Notes: generated by a model from the sequence alone, not told the origin. 64,000 bases of DNA from Monocercomonoides exilis (GCA_001643675.2 LSRY02000066.1:62001-126000), one strand, 5' to 3'. Positions 9,239-21,189 are shown, numbered from the stretch's first letter. Numbers and translations are program-made.

Positions 9239-12200
9239 ATGTCATTTTCAAAACAGGAGTCAACTCTAAATTCACGATGCAACGTTCTATGGAAAGAAAT
9301 ACAACGCATCGGTGGAGATGACGTTGATTCATTGCTCGTCTATTTGTTTTACAACTACAGAAAATCATCTTCAGTAATTAATGATTTACTGAAGTCCTTG
9401 AATGGTTTGGACTTCAAAATTTTTTGATTGTTAATAACTTTAATTTATCTATTATTATATTCATTTATTATTAATATTTATTTTTTTGTTATTTAAAAAA
9501 CTTAGAATATTACGAAATACTTCTGAAAGATCTCTCTGTTGTGTACAAGTACGCACAATTACACACGCAAACGATGATCCTACAAGCACTGACGCGCAAC
9601 GCATCATTATCTGAGCTTCTGGACTATGGATTTGACATTACTGAAGGAAAGTATAATTATGCAAAACAAACTCTTACAAAAAACCAAGGATTTTTAATAC
9701 CAGCACAATTGCCTCACCCACCATCATGTAAAAGTGGTTTGTATTAAATATTATAATGATTTCTTTTTTTACTGTTTTTTTATTTTTTCAATTATTTTTT
9801 TTTTTTAAGGTCTTAATGAACAAGATTGGGAAAAGGGCAACAATTGGATGTTGGCCCATTCCACAGAAGCATCAACGTCATTGCAATCAGCCAAGAAAAA
9901 ACCAAAAAAGGTTCCAGATTACGAGCAGTTCATTGAGGAATCTGCATGGGATGATATCATAATTACAGAAAAAAATAATACAAACAAAAAACTATCTTCA
10001 TCATCGAAAAAGACAAATCAAAGTTACAACAACGCCAAGCTCATTCCATCTGTGAAACCTTCTTCTACAAATAATACACCTTCTCAAACAGTAAACAATC
10101 CAATCAGCACTCCACTTCGTGCTGAAAGAAAGACAATAAGAATTAAACAAAAAAATTCATTTCATCATCGTCATTCTTCTCCATCACTGATTCCTATTCA
10201 CAAACTTTACAAAGAAAAAACTTCATCATCATCTTCATCATCATCATCTTCTTCTTCTTCTTCATCTTCTTCTTCTTCATCATCATCCTCATCATTTTCA
10301 TCATCATCATCATCCTCATCCTCATCATCATCATCCTCATCATCATCATCCTCATCATCCTCATCATCATCATCCTCATCATCATCATCAATAAGAAAGA
10401 AAAAGAAAGAAATAGATAATACTCCTCCAACAGACAAAGTTTCATCATCCTTTAGCAACGAAAATATGTGGATTAGTGGTCAATTGATTGAATATGCCAC
10501 TTCTCCCACTCTTATTCCTCCACTGGCATTTCAAAATCTTCTCTCAACATTTCCAAAAAATAATGACATTTCAATTACTCCATCACAATCACCTCAATCA
10601 AATCAAAACGAATTAACAAACAATAATAGATCATTGAAAAACATTTCAAATAACAACACAATGAATCTTCATCCTTCTAATCCGTTAACATCTCCATTTC
10701 CTTCATCACATTCACAAAACTTAACAAACATAACAAACACTAGTTTTAAAGGATTAATCAATTTAGGCAACACATGTTATCTTGCCTCTCTTCTTCAGTG
10801 TTTTTCTTCAATCACTTCACAAAAACCATCAATCATTTCGAAAACACGCTCAAAACAAACATTATCATTTCAAATGATGAGTATTTGCAATCAAATCCTC
10901 AAAGATGGAAAAAAAGTACATTCATGGATCCCATCAATTGTTAGCAAATGGGAAAATTTTTGCAGATACGGAAGCAAGCAGCAGCAGAATGTGTCAGAGG
11001 CATTCGATAATCTTCATAGACTTTTCGAAAAAGATGGATTGATAAAGAAAGATTGCTTCTGTCCTATTATAATTTCTCATTTCAAATGTTTTAAATGTCA
11101 AAAACTCACATCACACATCGACAACATCAACAATAGCATAATTATCAATTCTTCATCAACTCACAATGGTTTGTCTTCTTTGTTTTCAACTGAAATACAA
11201 GATGGGAAAAATTGTGTTTATTGTGAAGAGTGCAAAGAAAAATGCTGCACTGCAAGGTGGGAAGAAATGATATCATTTCCTGAGGTACTTGCCCTCTCCC
11301 ATGAATGTACTGATCCTGCAAGTTCTCCACCTTCTCGAACACATCTTATCGAGACTGATATGTCGAACAAACGTTCATTTTGCAAAGGATATGCAAATGA
11401 AAAAGATTCAACATTTCACAACAACAATAAAGAAACAACATTCTATCATTTCATTGGTCAAGTTCTTCACAAACAGTTTGATAACAGTAATGGTCATTAC
11501 ATTGCTGTTGTGGAAAGAAAGAAAGGAATTAGAAAGATGTGGATCACCTGTAACGATGATGATATAAAACAATTTGATAGTGACAATTGGACTAAGACTT
11601 GGAAAGAACTTTACGCACAGGGTTACACTCCTTCACTTTCATTCTACGTAAAAGAAAACTCACTATCTACGCATCCAACAATTCAATTTGGTGGTTCCTC
11701 TATTTCTTCCTCCTCTTCTCAATCTTTAAATATCAACAACACAAACACAGACACAACTCCATCATCATCGTTTATCACACCACCACATCATTCTTCTTCC
11801 ATTCCACAACTTTCTTCATCAATAACAACTAACTATGGATTGGAAGCACTAAAAGAAAGAAGAAAGAAAACGGGCATCTTTTCTCCCAATGAAAAGAGAT
11901 TAATCTTCAAGCCCAAGACTAAATTATGGAAAGAGTTTTCCGAAGAAACAAATATTAAAGTATCATTATCACACTTCTACAAACTCACCACAAACTTTTC
12001 CAAAGCAAAAAGGCGCACAGATCTCTGTGGAATGTGCGAGAAACTCAACTATCTGGAAAACAAACTGAAGTCATCTCAAAACAAAAATGGACTTTCTTCT
12101 GCCGAGTTTCATACACTCAAACTTCTTCGTCAGCATCGACTTGTTGCAGAAATGCAACGAAAACATTATCAATCAACTGTTGACAATCTGAAAGAGGGAG

Positions 12201-13135
12201 AAGCAGTCTTCGTCTTCGACTTTAAAGAAAAATGGAAACTCCCGATCAGAAAGAACCAACTTCAACAAGAATTCTTTAATTATCAACAGGTTTCTCAATT
12301 CACAATCATCTCTCTTCAAAAAATTAATAATCAACTAATTAAAAGAACATTCAACTTCTTCTCCGACTGCCTCTCAAATGATCACAGATTTGTTATTGAG
12401 TGTCTGGAATCTGTGATCAAAAGACACTTCTTCTCAGACACTCACACTTTTAAGTTCTTCTGCGATTCGGGCCCACACAACCGAAATCGCTTCCTTCTTC
12501 ACTTCATCCTCTCCAAACAATCAAAACTTCTTAAAAAGAAAAATACACAACTCAATTACTTCGCTGAGCACCACGGAAAGAATATATGTGATAGTGAATT
12601 TGGTGCATTAGTTAATTCAATCGACAACAATCTATCAACTGAACACATCACTACACTTCATGACTTAATCAACTTCTTCGAAAACAATATGAATGTTTCA
12701 ACATCTGTTTCATCATCATCACAATTGAATATTTTTGAATCATCCTCATCAAACAACTCCCCATCGTCATCATCTATCAAGGAGTGTGTGCATGAGAGGT
12801 ACTTTGAAGAGTATGTACCATCTCAGCAAATTTCATGGCCATCACTGTCAGTCCCTCACATGAAGGACTATTTATACTTTGAGCGCAAGGGCTCATTTGT
12901 CTGCGCATCTGCTGTTGGATATCTTCCTCAACGCTCTCTGGTTGCCCTCGAATCTTCGACAATGAAAGAAAAGGTTCAACGTTCAAGAAAGTCATTTCAC
13001 TCTGATATCACATCATCTAACTCTTCTCTTCTTTCTCAATCTTCTCAAGATCTTCTTTCAAGAAGATTTGATCTTCTTCTTAACTCTTCATCTTTAAATG
13101 AATCTCAAAATTGTATTAATAGTGTCCCTTTTTAA
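9239..13135 (+). CDS. USP deubiquitinase-DDE transposase fusion protein (three exons)
   Basis: Exons 9239-9404, 9506-9736 and 9810-13135 splice in frame (introns GTTTGG..TTAG and GTTTGT..TAAG) to about 1,240 residues. Residues ~1-150 match the start of USP gene 1. A poly-Ser/Thr linker follows. USP core ~445-750: Cys box NLGNTCYLASLLQCF (catalytic Cys ~455), finger pairs CFKC and CVYC/CEEC, His box NGHYIAVV (His ~695). After another Ser linker comes a domain absent from gene 1 (~780-1140): CGMC pair, VFVFDFKEK (Asp ~936), FFCDSGPHNRNRF (Asp ~1018), AEHHGKNICDSEFG (acidic residue ~1060 or 1062). This DFKE / DxGPH / HGKxxxD series is the pattern I associate with DDE, RNase H-fold transposases of an uncharacterised eukaryotic group; that assignment is from memory. 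The reading frame is intact and both active sites look complete, so it may be functional. The protease could remove ubiquitin from the transposase or from host proteins at the integration site; this is inference. Nothing shows whether the fusion is processed. Confidence 0.8.
10220..10392 (+). repeat. TCA/TCT microsatellite encoding poly-Ser
   Basis: Almost uninterrupted TCA, TCT and TCC triplets inside the linker of the USP-transposase fusion, encoding roughly 55 serines. The third base varies, so Ser is kept while the repeat is not a pure microsatellite. Confidence 0.95.
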
Positions 13136-13139
13136 GAAA

Positions 13140-13277
13140 CTAGTTGTTGTGTATGCTTAGCTAGCACTCTATCGGAAGGGTGCTGGACATGACTGTTCGT
13201 ATTAGATATTGCAGCCTTCGGGCTGCAATATCCGGACCTGGATACGACGAACAGCCTCCCAGGTACACAATAGTTAG
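13140..13277 (+). ncRNA. Predicted branched structured RNA after the USP-transposase stop codon
   Basis: Starting five bases after the stop codon, this GC-richer stretch folds into a junction with several helices. P1 pairs 13140-13153 with 13264-13277 (14 bp, three G-U). P2 pairs 13163-13169 with 13178-13184 (7 bp). P3 pairs CTGTTCG 13193-13199 with CGAACAG 13248-13254. P4 is a perfect 12-bp stem, GATATTGCAGCC 13205-13216 with 13221-13232, closed by a TTCG tetraloop. CCTGG at 13237-13241 can also pair with CCAGG at 13259-13263, which would make a pseudoknot. The strand is inferred from the gene beside it; the inverse complement folds too. I do not recognise it as 5S, tRNA, SRP, hammerhead, twister or HDV-like RNA. 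It may act as a 3' end signal, a ribozyme or a transposase-binding site. Confidence 0.6.
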
Positions 13278-13279
13278 AA

Positions 13280-14096
13280 TCCGATTGTTTTCTTACTGTT
13301 TCTGTCCCTATAATGTCCCTATTTGCACTTGGTAATAGTCCCGAAATTTATTTATGTATATCTTAATAGAGATTCATTTTTTGATGGGTGTTATGAAGAG
13401 TTTCAATGATTTTTGGATTAGATTTCAGGAAAGGGGAATAGCTGAGAGTGTGAAGTGATGTTTCATCACTGTGTCTGCCTTTTTTCTCTGTTGAATTTGA
13501 TCTTTTTGAGTTAGGACAAGAGAAATATCAGAAAGGGTGGAGTAGGTAGAAAACAAAGGATAAACAGTCAAGTTTGTTTTTACACCTAAAGTATTTGTAT
13601 TCTTTTGTGTTTTGAATTGACTATGATACCATGTATTTGTTGATATAGTAATGCTTTTTTTTGAATCTTTTATTGTTCATATGAATTGATATTGAATTGA
13701 CTGTCGGGAAATGTTTTAATGATGATATAGTAAAAATATATTCCTTTGAGAGTGATGCAACAAAAAAAGAAACTTATATGTTGCTTTCAATATTTAAGCT
13801 GATTAATACAATGAAGTGCTGTTGTTATTTGTGTGTTATTTTGTTTTTTGATTGTTATCGAATTAACAATGAATTTATTTTTATGTTTTTCTCATCACTG
13901 AATATTCATCAACCGTTGTAGTTACTCAACAATGAAGATATTGATATCAAAACATTTATATATTGAATAGAACAATAATTATAAACATGTTCATTCAAAA
14001 ACAAAACATTTTTAAGTGTTTAATTTTTCAAAGATATTTTTCTCATTTGAAATGAAAATTCAATGAAAAATAAAAAAACATATTTTCACCATTATT
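13280..14096. other. AT-rich 3' region between fusion gene and repeat C
   Basis: No supported gene. A 74-codon open frame at 13697-13921 has no recognisable features and a T-rich composition typical of chance frames here. This stretch corresponds in position to the short gap between gene 1 and copy A but is longer. Confidence 0.5.
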
Positions 14097-14706
14097 CAAA
14101 CATTAAAAAAATCAAAACTAATTTCTGATGACATGTTTGCATTAACAAAGCAATAATATTCACAAATTAAATGAAACAAAAATAAAAAATTTTGAAAAAT
14201 TTTTGAAATTTTTGATCATAAAAAATACAAATTATTATTAATGGCGCCATTAAGAATACCATGATCTATTTTGCTCAATGTGAATAAATAACGATAATAA
14301 ACATGTCTGATGCTTTTTTTGAAAATCTGTTAGTGGAAAAAGTTGGTAATAATTTGTTTTTTAACATATTTTTTATTTGGGATGAAGTGTTGTGCGAAAT
14401 GAATTGTTTCCCATGCACCGTCTTCGAAGATTTTTCTTATTATTTTACAGTCATTCTATATATTTAATATGTGAGAACGTTTGACTTGTACTGACAAAAG
14501 TGCAAAAAGGTTTGGAACAAATCGTTGTTATTTTTCACAAATACAAGAATTTTGATTTATTTGTTCAGAAACCAGTCTTTCTATTTGACACATCGACTAT
14601 TTTTGCTGGTGCAAACAGAAAGACCATTCAATGTGACTTTGATAATTATTATTCATTTTTAACAAAGTTTGTTTTTATTATCAATTTGCAAAATACTAAA
14701 AAATCA
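14097..14706 (+). repeat. Long repeat copy C (candidate terminal inverted repeat)
   Basis: Nearly identical to the reverse complement of copy A over about 500 bp; differences appear only towards the outer end (after AATGTGACT). It contains the palindrome TTAATGGCGCCATTAA at 14238-14253 and an open frame from 14500 matching the minus-strand frame in A. The similarity to the A side continues past the repeat into flanking sequence (14715-14920), so A and C are ends of a larger inverted duplication. Confidence 0.8.
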
Positions 14707-14714
14707 ATTTTTTT

Positions 14715-17700
14715 GCTGCTTTGAATGCATTCTGTAAATTATTATCAATATATCTGATTATTTTTTTATCAGGAAGTGAATCGGAAATATGAAATGTTTC
14801 AAAACAAAAACATTGTGTGAAAGATTGAAAAGTCAAGAAAAGAACTATATAAAGTACTGGATAAGTTCCGCAGACAGAGCAAGAAAGATGAAGAATAGCA
14901 GGGAGTGAAGAATGGTGAGGGAGATAATGATAAAGCTTAACAGGAAACTGGAAGAGATGAAAACTAAATTGACGGAAATGAAGATGAGCAAGATGATTCT
15001 TGACCTGAAGAGGAGAGAGGAATTGTGAAGAAAGTTCTATTAGAATCGAAAGCAGTAAGCGCAAGAGTGTATAGGAGAAGGGTGGAATGAAGAAGGGTAG
15101 ACGAGAAGAGAATTATTTTATGGAATGAGAACAAAGACATGAAGACAAGCAAGGAGAAGTCTCAATTCAATGACTGCGGGTTGAAAGACAGTGAAAGAAA
15201 GCGGAAACAATTATCTAAGAACTACATGGAATTCTGTTGGACGACTTTAAGGAAGAGCATGAAAAGGAATGGGCATAGGCGTATGGAGACATCTTTGTTC
15301 AACCAGTATTTAAAAATCATTTCGCTTTCAACTGAGAAACAAAGGAAAATGAAGCTGAAATTGATTGAAGCAGCGCAGAGCAGGAAAAGGAAGAGGAGAG
15401 GGAAGATTAGGGTGAACATGGAAAAGAAGCTGGACAAGAGGAGGGAGGAGCATTATTAAGCTCATAAGGTTATGAAGGAGGAAGAGAAAGTGAAAAAAGA
15501 ATTGAACATAAGAATTCTTTTCAAAATTGGAAAAGATGGAACATCAAAAAGAAACGTTGATTGAATGGTCCATTTGGAGATATAAGATAAAAGTTGAACA
15601 TCTTTTGTTATTTATTCTTCAAAGAATAACAATTGCCTTGAAAAGTCGTTTCAGAGGAAGAATTAAAATGTTCAATTGTCAAAAAGCAGGAAGCAGAAGC
15701 AGAAGGGGAGAATGCAACGAGGTCAAACATAAGAGGAAATGAGCAATTATGTATCGAAGACAAGGAGGAAAAAGAGAGATGGAAAAGCGAGCTGAACTGC
15801 AGCATGTCTGAAGCATCAAAATCAGCTTCAAGAAAAAAAAAAGATATTCTCGTGACATTTCTTCAGTAATTTCATCGTCATTATCTTCTTCTTCATCGAG
15901 CAACTTGAAGTTTTTCCGGGATCCAAAGGATGAATCCAAAATGACAGCGAAAGGGAAGAAATGCAGCAAAGATGACATGGTTCCATTCCAAGCAGACGAA
16001 GATTATTTCTTCTTGTTAAAAAACACAACAACAAACAAAGCATTAAGCCCATCTATTTCTCAATCACAGGCATCGTCTTCATCTTCCCCTCAGATTTCTT
16101 CATTGATTTCTCCACAAAGTGCCAGCAAACACACAAAGGTTCCACGAAGCAGCCTTCTTGTGATGATGGAAGGGATAAAGAGGAGGAAAGAGGAGAAGAA
16201 GAACACAGATTTTCTCTTGCTGTTTTTATCGCTGGTACCTGAAATGATACTGACTATGATGCCAGTTGGCGATATTTCGCTTGTAGATGGCAAGTGGTTT
16301 GAGGAGGAAGTGAAAGATGTGGATGTGGTGAGAGGAGTGGAAGAGGAGGAGAACGAAAGGAAGAAGGAGAGAAAGGAGTACTTGTTGAAATCGAAGAAGA
16401 AAACAAACGAAAAACTGAGTTGAATGAAAGAAAGGAAGCTGAGAGAAGAAAAAGAAAGAGAATCATTTAGAATAAACAGATCATCTTTTCACAAACAAAA
16501 TGTCATTACGCAACGTTAGTTGGAATAAATCAGACTCTTCAGTCAACGCTTCAATCAACTGGATCAGCATCCTTCTCTTTTTCTCCTTCCTCCTCTTCCT
16601 TATCATCATCATATCCTTCTTCTCTATCCTGACATATTCCATCTGATTACAATCATATTGATTATGCTTCACATCCTTCAACAGCATCACTTTCACCTCC
16701 TTTTTCAAAGTTATGTATATCTCCATCTTCCTCAAATACCTCAACTTTCACAAGTCAAATATTGTATCCCGTTTCTTCTTCGTCATTGTGCTTTCCTGAG
16801 CTAAAATTGTCGACTATTCCAAGCTTCATCGAACGAACTGAGTTAGAGAAAGCGATACAGACGAAGATGAGAAGATGCAGAAGAATGAGACAGAGAAGCT
16901 GGGAGAGGAGCTGCTGGAAGAAGAGAAGGAAAACTCGGAGAAAGATCGGGAAAAGCTCGAAGACGAGCAAAAGAAGGCGCTGGAGCAGGTTGAGAAGAAG
17001 AAAGAGGCGTTTGTTTCGTATCTGAAAAAGATGAAGATTGAAAGCGAATAAAACTTTAAAAGTGGAGCAAAGCAGAAGAAGGTGTGGATGAAGGAGCATT
17101 TCGAATAGCCTATTGTTGTTTGTGTAATGAAGATGCTGTTAATTTGAGATGATCTATCTTTTGATCGGTAGGCAGTTTATTTTGGAAGCTGTGCAGATGT
17201 GTTTCCTAATAAAAGCTCATTTTTGACTGTGGAAGAAGGATAAGGAAACAATTCAGAAAACTTGTCATTTTCAAAAGAACAACAAAAGAAGAAGAGGAAA
17301 AAAGAAAAGAAAAATGATGAGGAAGTTAGAAACAAAAAAAGGATACGCTGATGATGAAGAAACTTTCGAGTTGATTTTCCTGAGAGAAAAGAAGAAGAAA
17401 GGAGAGAATTGAAGAGAGAAAAAAGATGAACTCTGTTTCAAGTTTCAATGGCGAGATCTGTGATGATAAGATACAAGACGGAGTTTTTTATAATTGTCGA
17501 ACTGGAATATGATTTAAAATATTTTGAGGGAAGAGAGATTGCTGTTGGAGAAAAAGTTGCATAAATTGGGAAGAGCACAAAGAGCGGGTTTAAAGAGGAG
17601 TAGATTTTCTCTTCGAAAACAATGGAGCTTGGAGTTGAGGTTCAGATGCATCTCTGTTGGAGAAAAGAGTCAGGAGATAAAAGCAAGAGATCCGAAAAGG

Positions 17701-18440
17701 ATGGAGAAGAGGGAAGACCGTGCAAAAGAGTTTGAATAATGTGAAAAGATGTGACGGAAATTGAGAAATGAACATCAGCGAGCTGGCAGAGGGAAAGCCA
17801 ACAAAAACAAGATTTTTCTAAACAGATCCAATTCGAAAGTTGGAAAGGCAACGCTGGCGGTTGATGTGCAGGACGGCTGTGGAGGTGGGTCCCAGGTGGA
17901 CAAGCGCGGAGCCGAACTGGCAGATAGAGAAGCATATATTTTGTCAGTAGAATATCAGCTTGGAACAGCAGAAAATGATAAAGTGGAGGCGTGAGGTTGA
18001 AGTTGATGCACAACATTGCAACTCTTCACTCACACCGCTGACAAGCGCAAGCCGGATATCGCCAGACTTATGAGAGCATAATGTTTGTGAAGTTGGTTGA
18101 TTTCAATTCGAATTCTGCTCTGGGTTTGTCGAATACAGCAAATGAGAGAAGCTTAAACACCTCAAAGGGATGAAAGCAAGAGGAATGCGAGTTTGGCAAA
18201 AGTGGATGGAGAATCGATGAGGATAAATGGCTGTGACTAGGATACTGAGGCGAAAGTGCAATGATCCAGATACACACTCCCTTTTTGCTGCCTCAGCAGT
18301 CACATATGAAAGGTGTGATTGGGAAGTTCGTATTGAAAAGGATCATCGAGCTAAAAGTGGATCAGCTGAAAGAGAAACAATGAAAGTGGGACTCAATGAA
18401 CAAGGAATGCGATTCCTCAGAGGTGGATTATAGTTAAGAA
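14715..18440 (+). pseudogene. Decayed Lys/Glu-rich gene remnant
   Basis: Coding-like but broken on the plus strand. The first part (14770-14920) mirrors the remnant at 1300-1490: an apparent intron end (TTTTTTTATCAG) then GAAGTGAATCGG, and SRKELYKVLDKFRRQSKKDE; the TGA after NIV is shared by both copies. Downstream are many short frames rich in Lys, Arg and Glu, for example 15139-15459, a Ser-rich frame at 15905-16423 and 16762-17025, separated by stops. A higher-GC patch at 17850-18080 holds an ORF fragment (17761-17994). I cannot assign a family. The shared stop suggests the gene was already damaged before the duplication. Confidence 0.45.
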
Positions 18441-18479
18441 AAAAAGCCAGCTGTACATCAAAATATTTTGAAGTATCTG

Positions 18480-19019
18480 AAACAGAAATATTTGTATTTT
18501 TATTTATTTATTCATTATTATCTTTGTTATTTTTTTCGACAACTTTGATCAATTTATAAAAAGAACTTCTTTAAAATATTATTTGCTTTTATAGAAAAAT
18601 AAACAGCAAATATTTGAATATCTGATGAATATCTAGTTTAACTATTATATTTTTCATTTGTGTTTTTGAAAATTGTTTGTTTTCAACTAAAGTTCTAAGA
18701 TCTTCAAAATAAATATTAAAAGATCTTTGTAATAACTCATAAAACTAATTTTCATATTTAAAAATTATTGATTTCATATTGTTATTATCGTTATCATGTT
18801 TTATTAACGAAAAAGCAAGTATTTTGTTCTGTTTATTTAAGTTTCGATATTTTTGAATAATTTTTTATGTTTTTTTCAAAATATGAAATAAAAACAATTG
18901 GAAACAAATTAAAACCAACAAATAAATTATATTAACAACATATTAATGTATTTTTTCGAATTATTTTACAAAAATAATTTCGATTCAACCCAACCCTTAA
19001 TGAAAAAAATTTATGATCA
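18480..19019. other. AT-rich spacer
   Basis: About 540 bases of very AT-rich DNA with no open frame, palindrome or RNA-like structure that I can support. Confidence 0.6.
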
Positions 19020-19290
19020 AACGTCGGAATTTTTTATGATATCAAAAAAAATCACCCATATATCGAAATCTCGGTAAAATAGGATTTAGAGTTTCTCCGA
19101 GATTTTAAAAAAATTTTTTCTGAGCACAAATGAAGCTATTTTGAAAGATTTGTATGTTACGTGAGTTTGTATCAATGTGATGTATTTTGAGGAAAATTTA
19201 CTGAATTTTTCCTCTTGCAGTTACTGTGAAATCGGTCATGTCCGGTATTTTGTGCGATGTCCGGTATTTTATGCAATATCTGTACGACTG
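19020..19290 (+). mobile_element. MITE family 1 (CCGG-terminus) copy, left part decayed
   Basis: Matches the centre and right half of the element at 49745-50085: AATCTCGGT..CTCCGAGATTTT centre, TGTATTTTGAGGAAAATT, and the terminus ATGTCCGGTATTTT, which occurs twice in tandem here (19239 and 19257 region). The left arm is largely lost. It sits directly upstream of the Merlin-like pseudogene. Confidence 0.6.
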
Positions 19291-19469
19291 TTAACAATTT
19301 TCTGTGTGGATAATTATTACAATATTATTTACTTTTTTATACGGTTTTCTTGAATTTTTTTTATACAGAAACTTTTTTATTGAACTCATGAAATTAATGA
19401 AATTATTCCTCAAAATATGGGATCGATCAAAATATTTGATCAAAATATTAATTTTGCAATTTTTTCTGA

Positions 19470-20489
19470 ATGCATATTGAGGATCGCAAATTCAAAATTA
19501 GCATCTTTAACGAATTATTCCATAACGCAAATGATACATGGGAATGGTTCAGAAATGAAGTGTTAAATAAAAGATACAAAGAATGCAGAAATTGCCATAA
19601 GGAAATGGTTCTCTATGAACGAAATCCTAATTCCAGACAATGGAGGTGCTTCAGATGCAACAAAACAATAAGCCTGCCATCAAATCTATCAAGAAAAAAT
19701 CAAAAAATAGGAATTGGAAAATTAATGCATATTTTCGTTATCAAATGGATGAATATTTCAATTACGCATACTTCTTCACTTCTTTGTTTGCATAGAAACA
19801 CAGTTGGTTTTTACTATTCACTTGCAACAGCAGCAATGGCACAGAGCGCATCATCATCGTTTCAGCCAATTGGAGGTGAAAATTCAGTTGTCGAAATTGA
19901 CGAAGCAGTTTTGAACAGAAGAAAATATCATAAAGTCAGATGGAAGAAGCAGATCTGGGTATTTGGAGCTGTAGAAAGAACTGAGTATGAAAATCATGGA
20001 AGCTTTTTTATCATCAGAGTACATAATAGAAAAAAAGACACATTGCTTCCAATCATTCATGCAAATATCTTTCCAGGAACGATGATTCACAGTGACGAAT
20101 AGAGAGCGTTCTCATCTCTCAATGATCTCGGTTGTGGCCACAAAACAATATGCCATAAATATCATTTCAAAGACCCAGAAAGCAAAATATGAACCAACAT
20201 GATTGAGGGACTGTGGAGTCAATTTCGAAGAGATTAGCCTCGCACGGGGCTGAAGGAGAAATTCATTGATGATTATATTTCTTCTTTTGTGTTTCAAAAA
20301 AGAAAACAATCAACATTTGTTGAAACTGTGAGAGAAATTTGCCAATATAAAGTGAATGAATATATTGAAGAAGAAAAGGAAGACCACAAAGAAGATGTGC
20401 CAGTTTTAGCTGAACAAAACGAAGAAATTTCTGAGGATTCGATGGAAGTTTGTGATGGAGCGGAGCATTCTGAATATGAACCCGAATAA
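19470..20489 (+). pseudogene. Merlin/ISXO2-like DDE transposase, three stops
   Basis: One reading frame from 19470 to 20489 interrupted by TAG at 20100, TGA at 20190 and TAG at 20235. The N-terminal part has two CxxC pairs (CRNC and CFRC), as in ISXO2-like proteins. The catalytic core follows: VVEIDEAVLNRRK (first Asp, near 19895), IWVFGAVER, MIHSDE (second Asp, at the first stop) and NMIEGLWSQF (Glu, after the second stop). This order is characteristic of IS1595/Merlin transposases. An acidic tail ends the frame. The three point stops with an otherwise unbroken frame indicate fairly recent inactivation. Terminal repeats and a target duplication were not found by eye. Confidence 0.85.
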
Positions 20490-21189
20490 AAAACAATTGC
20501 ATTGCTTAAATCATATTTGTGAATAAAAATTTGATTGCATATCAATCTCAAATTGCAAATATTTTGAAAATTTGATTGAAAATTAGAAAAAATTTTTGAT
20601 CAAAAAATAATTACTCAAATATTCAATATTTTTTTTCGAGTTTCCACAAATAACTATAAGAAAAAAACATATGTGCACGACATGTTATCATCATAGCTTC
20701 AACATATGTTAATTTTATTCACTGTAGTATATTGTGCATTAACCCATCATATTAATAAAAGGAACTGATCGGATCACTCTTTTTGATATATTTTATGTTG
20801 GAACATCTAATATATCTGAATAATTTTTATCATGCAAACTTTGGATTGCATTGCAAACGCACGTTGAAACTTTTCTGGCTCTGAAAAAAACAATGATCGA
20901 ATAAGCTGTCGAATATAAAAAATGAATTTTGAAATGGTTTTTTTGGTCTCACTGGTTTTTCATAAAATGAATTCGATATTCTTCTTCAACTTCTCGATCA
21001 AGAAATTACTCCGCATCGAGGTGGAAAAAAATATATCAACAATTTTCAATATCAACTTTTTGTTTTGTCGAATTTTCTTCATTTCAAATCGACAACAATG
21101 ACTTGATTAATAACAAAATCATTTTTCAATTCTCATTCATTGTTATTAAATATGTTCGTAACATTTTCTGCTTAATGAAATAACCACTT
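20490..21189. other. AT-rich spacer between two transposase remnants
   Basis: No supported gene or repeat; possibly untranslated or terminal sequence of the flanking Merlin-like or Harbinger-like elements. Confidence 0.5.

Noticed and set aside
10194-10458. Minus-strand poly-Asp/poly-Met frames opposite the Ser run
   Set aside because: They are shadows of the TCA/TCT repeat in the fusion gene. The same applies to poly-Glu, poly-Leu and poly-Arg frames opposite 37100-39400, 30500-33200 and 58900-63900.
13140-13277. Known RNA families (5S rRNA, tRNA, hammerhead, twister, HDV-like)
   Set aside because: Helix lengths and conserved core nucleotides of these families (for example CUGAUGA/GAAA for hammerhead) are absent.
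1500-14706. Polinton/Maverick or viral element
   Set aside because: No polymerase B, integrase, packaging ATPase, capsid or adenain-like protease is visible; only USP and DDE-type domains occur.
1-18440. Variant genetic code (TGA read as an amino acid)
   Set aside because: TGA interrupts several coding-like stretches, but TAA and TAG interrupt others, and the coiled-coil and ankyrin-like genes end naturally at TGA. Decay explains the pattern better.
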